Shown here in pieces: positions 13,877 through 14,720 of a stretch of 14,720 nucleotides of DNA. The notes beneath the pieces were generated by a model. It was given only the letters and a program-made list of their open reading frames with translations, searched no databases and was not told where the DNA came from. The first letter of the stretch is position 1; each line of letters begins with the position of its first letter. A program made the translations under genes and the position numbers. The DNA is taken from assembly GCA_003444595.1 (NCBI GenBank), contig DLUO01000126.1:1-14720 (forward strand), in the 5' to 3' direction. The DNA comes from Bacillota bacterium (GTDB taxonomy: Bacteria > Bacillota > Dethiobacteria > DTU022 > UBA8154).

Positions 13877-14407
13877 ATGATGAAGGATCTTATAGTTATG
13901 CGGGATAAAGGCTTTACCCTGATCGAGTTGCTGGCGGCTCTGGCCGTTATGGCGCTTGTTGCTGCATTGCTCTGGCCCCGTGTGGCCTCCCTTTCCCGGT
14001 GGAAACTGGAGTCCGCTGCCCGGAGCCTGGCCGGAGACCTGCGCTTGGTCCGGCAGGAGGCGATAACGACAGGCAAGGCCTCCAAGGTGGAAATCTTTAT
14101 TTATCCGAACCGTTACCGTGTAAGACTGTCCGGAGAAGACCGTTGGGTCGATTTGCCGGAAGGGGTTTTTTTTGACGGTGTCACTTTTGGTGGGAATCCT
14201 CCCTATGTGCATTTTAATATGCTGGGCCATCCCAGCAGTGGAGGGACGATAATTCTCAAATCCTACGGGGGTGAGAAGCGCTACGTGATTTTGACACCTG
14301 TAACCGGCAGAGTCAGGGTTTCCAGGAATCCACCCGGGCATTGGCAGAGTGAAAGTGGCGCAGCTTTACAGCATTTCTTGGTAGCGGAGTTCCAGGCTCC
14401 GCCCTGA
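13877..14407 (+). CDS. GspH/FimT-like pseudopilin
   Basis: A 176-residue prepilin of the GspH/FimT family. The class III signal is DKG/FTLIELLAALAVMALVAALL, with cleavage after Gly12 and +5 Glu17 counted from ATG 13877. Behind the helix is LESAARSLAGDLRLVRQEAITTGKA, the family's signature helix, and a beta-rich C-terminus (KVEIFIYPNRYRVRLSG...VHFNMLGHPSSGGTIILKS...VILTPVTGRVRVS) that closes with the typical GRV strand. Start choice is open: ATG 13877, ATG 13880, or ATG 13898 (MRDKG), which would give the usual very short leader. It is the last clear gene of the operon in the window. Confidence 0.85.
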   Translation: MMKDLIVMRDKGFTLIELLAALAVMALVAALLWPRVASLSRWKLESAARSLAGDLRLVRQEAITTGKASKVEIFIYPNRYRVRLSGEDRWVDLPEGVFFDGVTFGGNPPYVHFNMLGHPSSGGTIILKSYGGEKRYVILTPVTGRVRVSRNPPGHWQSESGAALQHFLVAEFQAPP

Positions 14408-14684
14408 AAGTTCTACAGTTCGCTCCGGTCCTCAGCCATTTTTGTGATTTGTAAGGCGCTATGGCAGATGGTATAAGAATTACCTGTTTTTTAAAACTTT
14501 AGCAGGAATTTCCCCCTTAAAGTGGAATTTACATGATACACGGCAACTAAGGGTATATTACTATTGCTGTTGAGTAACACTGCGCTCCGGCGTAGAGAGG
14601 GGAAAGATCCGGAAGTAAAGGGAAAAAGTAAAGGAAAAAGTCGAAAAAGTGGGGAGGAAGAGAGAACGCACGCAAAAAGGTTAA
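14408..14684. other. Intergenic region after the pilin genes
   Basis: About 277 bp with no supported gene. It contains copy B of the bipartite motif (14504-14531) and a small hairpin at 14580-14595 (CTGCGC/GCGTAG with a TCCG loop, one G-T pair) lacking a T-run. The last 100 bp is strongly purine-rich (GGGGAAAG, GGAAAAAG repeats), which looks like a leader of a following gene. No clear terminator separates it from the operon. Confidence 0.4.
14504..14531 (+). repeat. Bipartite motif AGGAA-N14-TGGAATTTA, copy B
   Basis: AGGAA (14504-14508) and TGGAATTTA (14523-14531), spacer of 14 bases, same geometry as copy A at 6964-6991. Confidence 0.4.
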
Positions 14685-14720
14685 ATGTTGTCAGAGAAAA
14701 AATGGAGGAGAAAAAAGTTA
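14685..14720 (+). CDS. Possible start of the next gene (12 codons visible)
   Basis: An ATG at 14685, shortly after AAAAAGG, opens MLSEKKWRRKKL and stays open to the window edge. A basic N-terminus of this kind would suit a pilus-operon protein such as PilM or PilN, but 12 codons cannot identify it. An ATG at 14702 in another frame is an alternative. Confidence 0.25.
   Translation, partial: MLSEKKWRRKKL

Noticed and set aside
1..14720. CRISPR arrays, tRNA or rRNA genes, integrase or transposase genes
   Set aside because: Looked for on both strands; no regularly spaced repeats, no cloverleaf and no recombinase motifs were seen.

Overview
The window looks like a chromosomal segment of a spore-forming, anaerobic Firmicute, probably a Peptococcaceae/Desulfotomaculum-like clostridium. 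This is an inference from three things: the tail of a sporulation sigma factor at the left edge, a YqeG-type HAD phosphatase, and a Gram-positive-style type IV pilus operon with strong AGGAGG ribosome sites and frequent TTG/GTG starts. The flanks read as moderately GC-rich and the middle (about 2.2-7.2 kb) as visibly AT-richer; neither was measured.

Left part (1-2061): the last 30 codons of a SigE/SigK-type sigma factor converge, 4 bp apart, on a minus-strand sulfide:quinone reductase-like flavoprotein. After a 305-bp gap with a recognisable promoter comes yqeG.

Middle part (2035-6790): an accessory segment bracketed by two direct copies of one module. The module consists of the last 8 codons plus stop of yqeG, a rho-independent terminator, and a small minus-strand gene read through that terminator. 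The right copy (6598-6785) carries the small gene intact (71 codons, perfect ribosome site). In the left copy the small gene lacks its start, is frameshifted, and is split by a ~734-bp insertion with an apparent 6-bp target duplication (ATCGTC), which carries an FMN-binding lipoprotein. Between the copies lie a second lipoprotein, a DpnM/Dam-type adenine methylase broken by a +1 frameshift near its N-terminus, and a secreted polyhydroxybutyrate-depolymerase/feruloyl-esterase-type enzyme broken by an in-frame TAA between its catalytic Asp and His. Decay marks therefore cluster in this segment, as expected for acquired DNA not under selection, although assembly errors must be excluded for the single-base lesions.

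Right part (7227-14407): a single-direction operon for type IV pilus/type II secretion-like machinery. The order is O-antigen-ligase-like membrane protein, prepilin peptidase (without the usual cysteine tetrad), a short PilB/GspE-type ATPase (without the N-terminal regulatory domain), PilC/GspF platform protein, GspG-like major pseudopilin, GspI/PilV-like, PilW/GspJ-like, PilX-like with an acidic tail, and GspH/FimT-like minor pilin. The peptidase would mature the prepilins, the ATPase and platform protein would assemble them, and the O-antigen-ligase-like protein could glycosylate pilin. PilT, PilM, PilN, PilO and a secretin are not seen; some may lie beyond the right edge, where a new reading frame may begin. 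No tRNA, rRNA, CRISPR array or transposase gene was seen.
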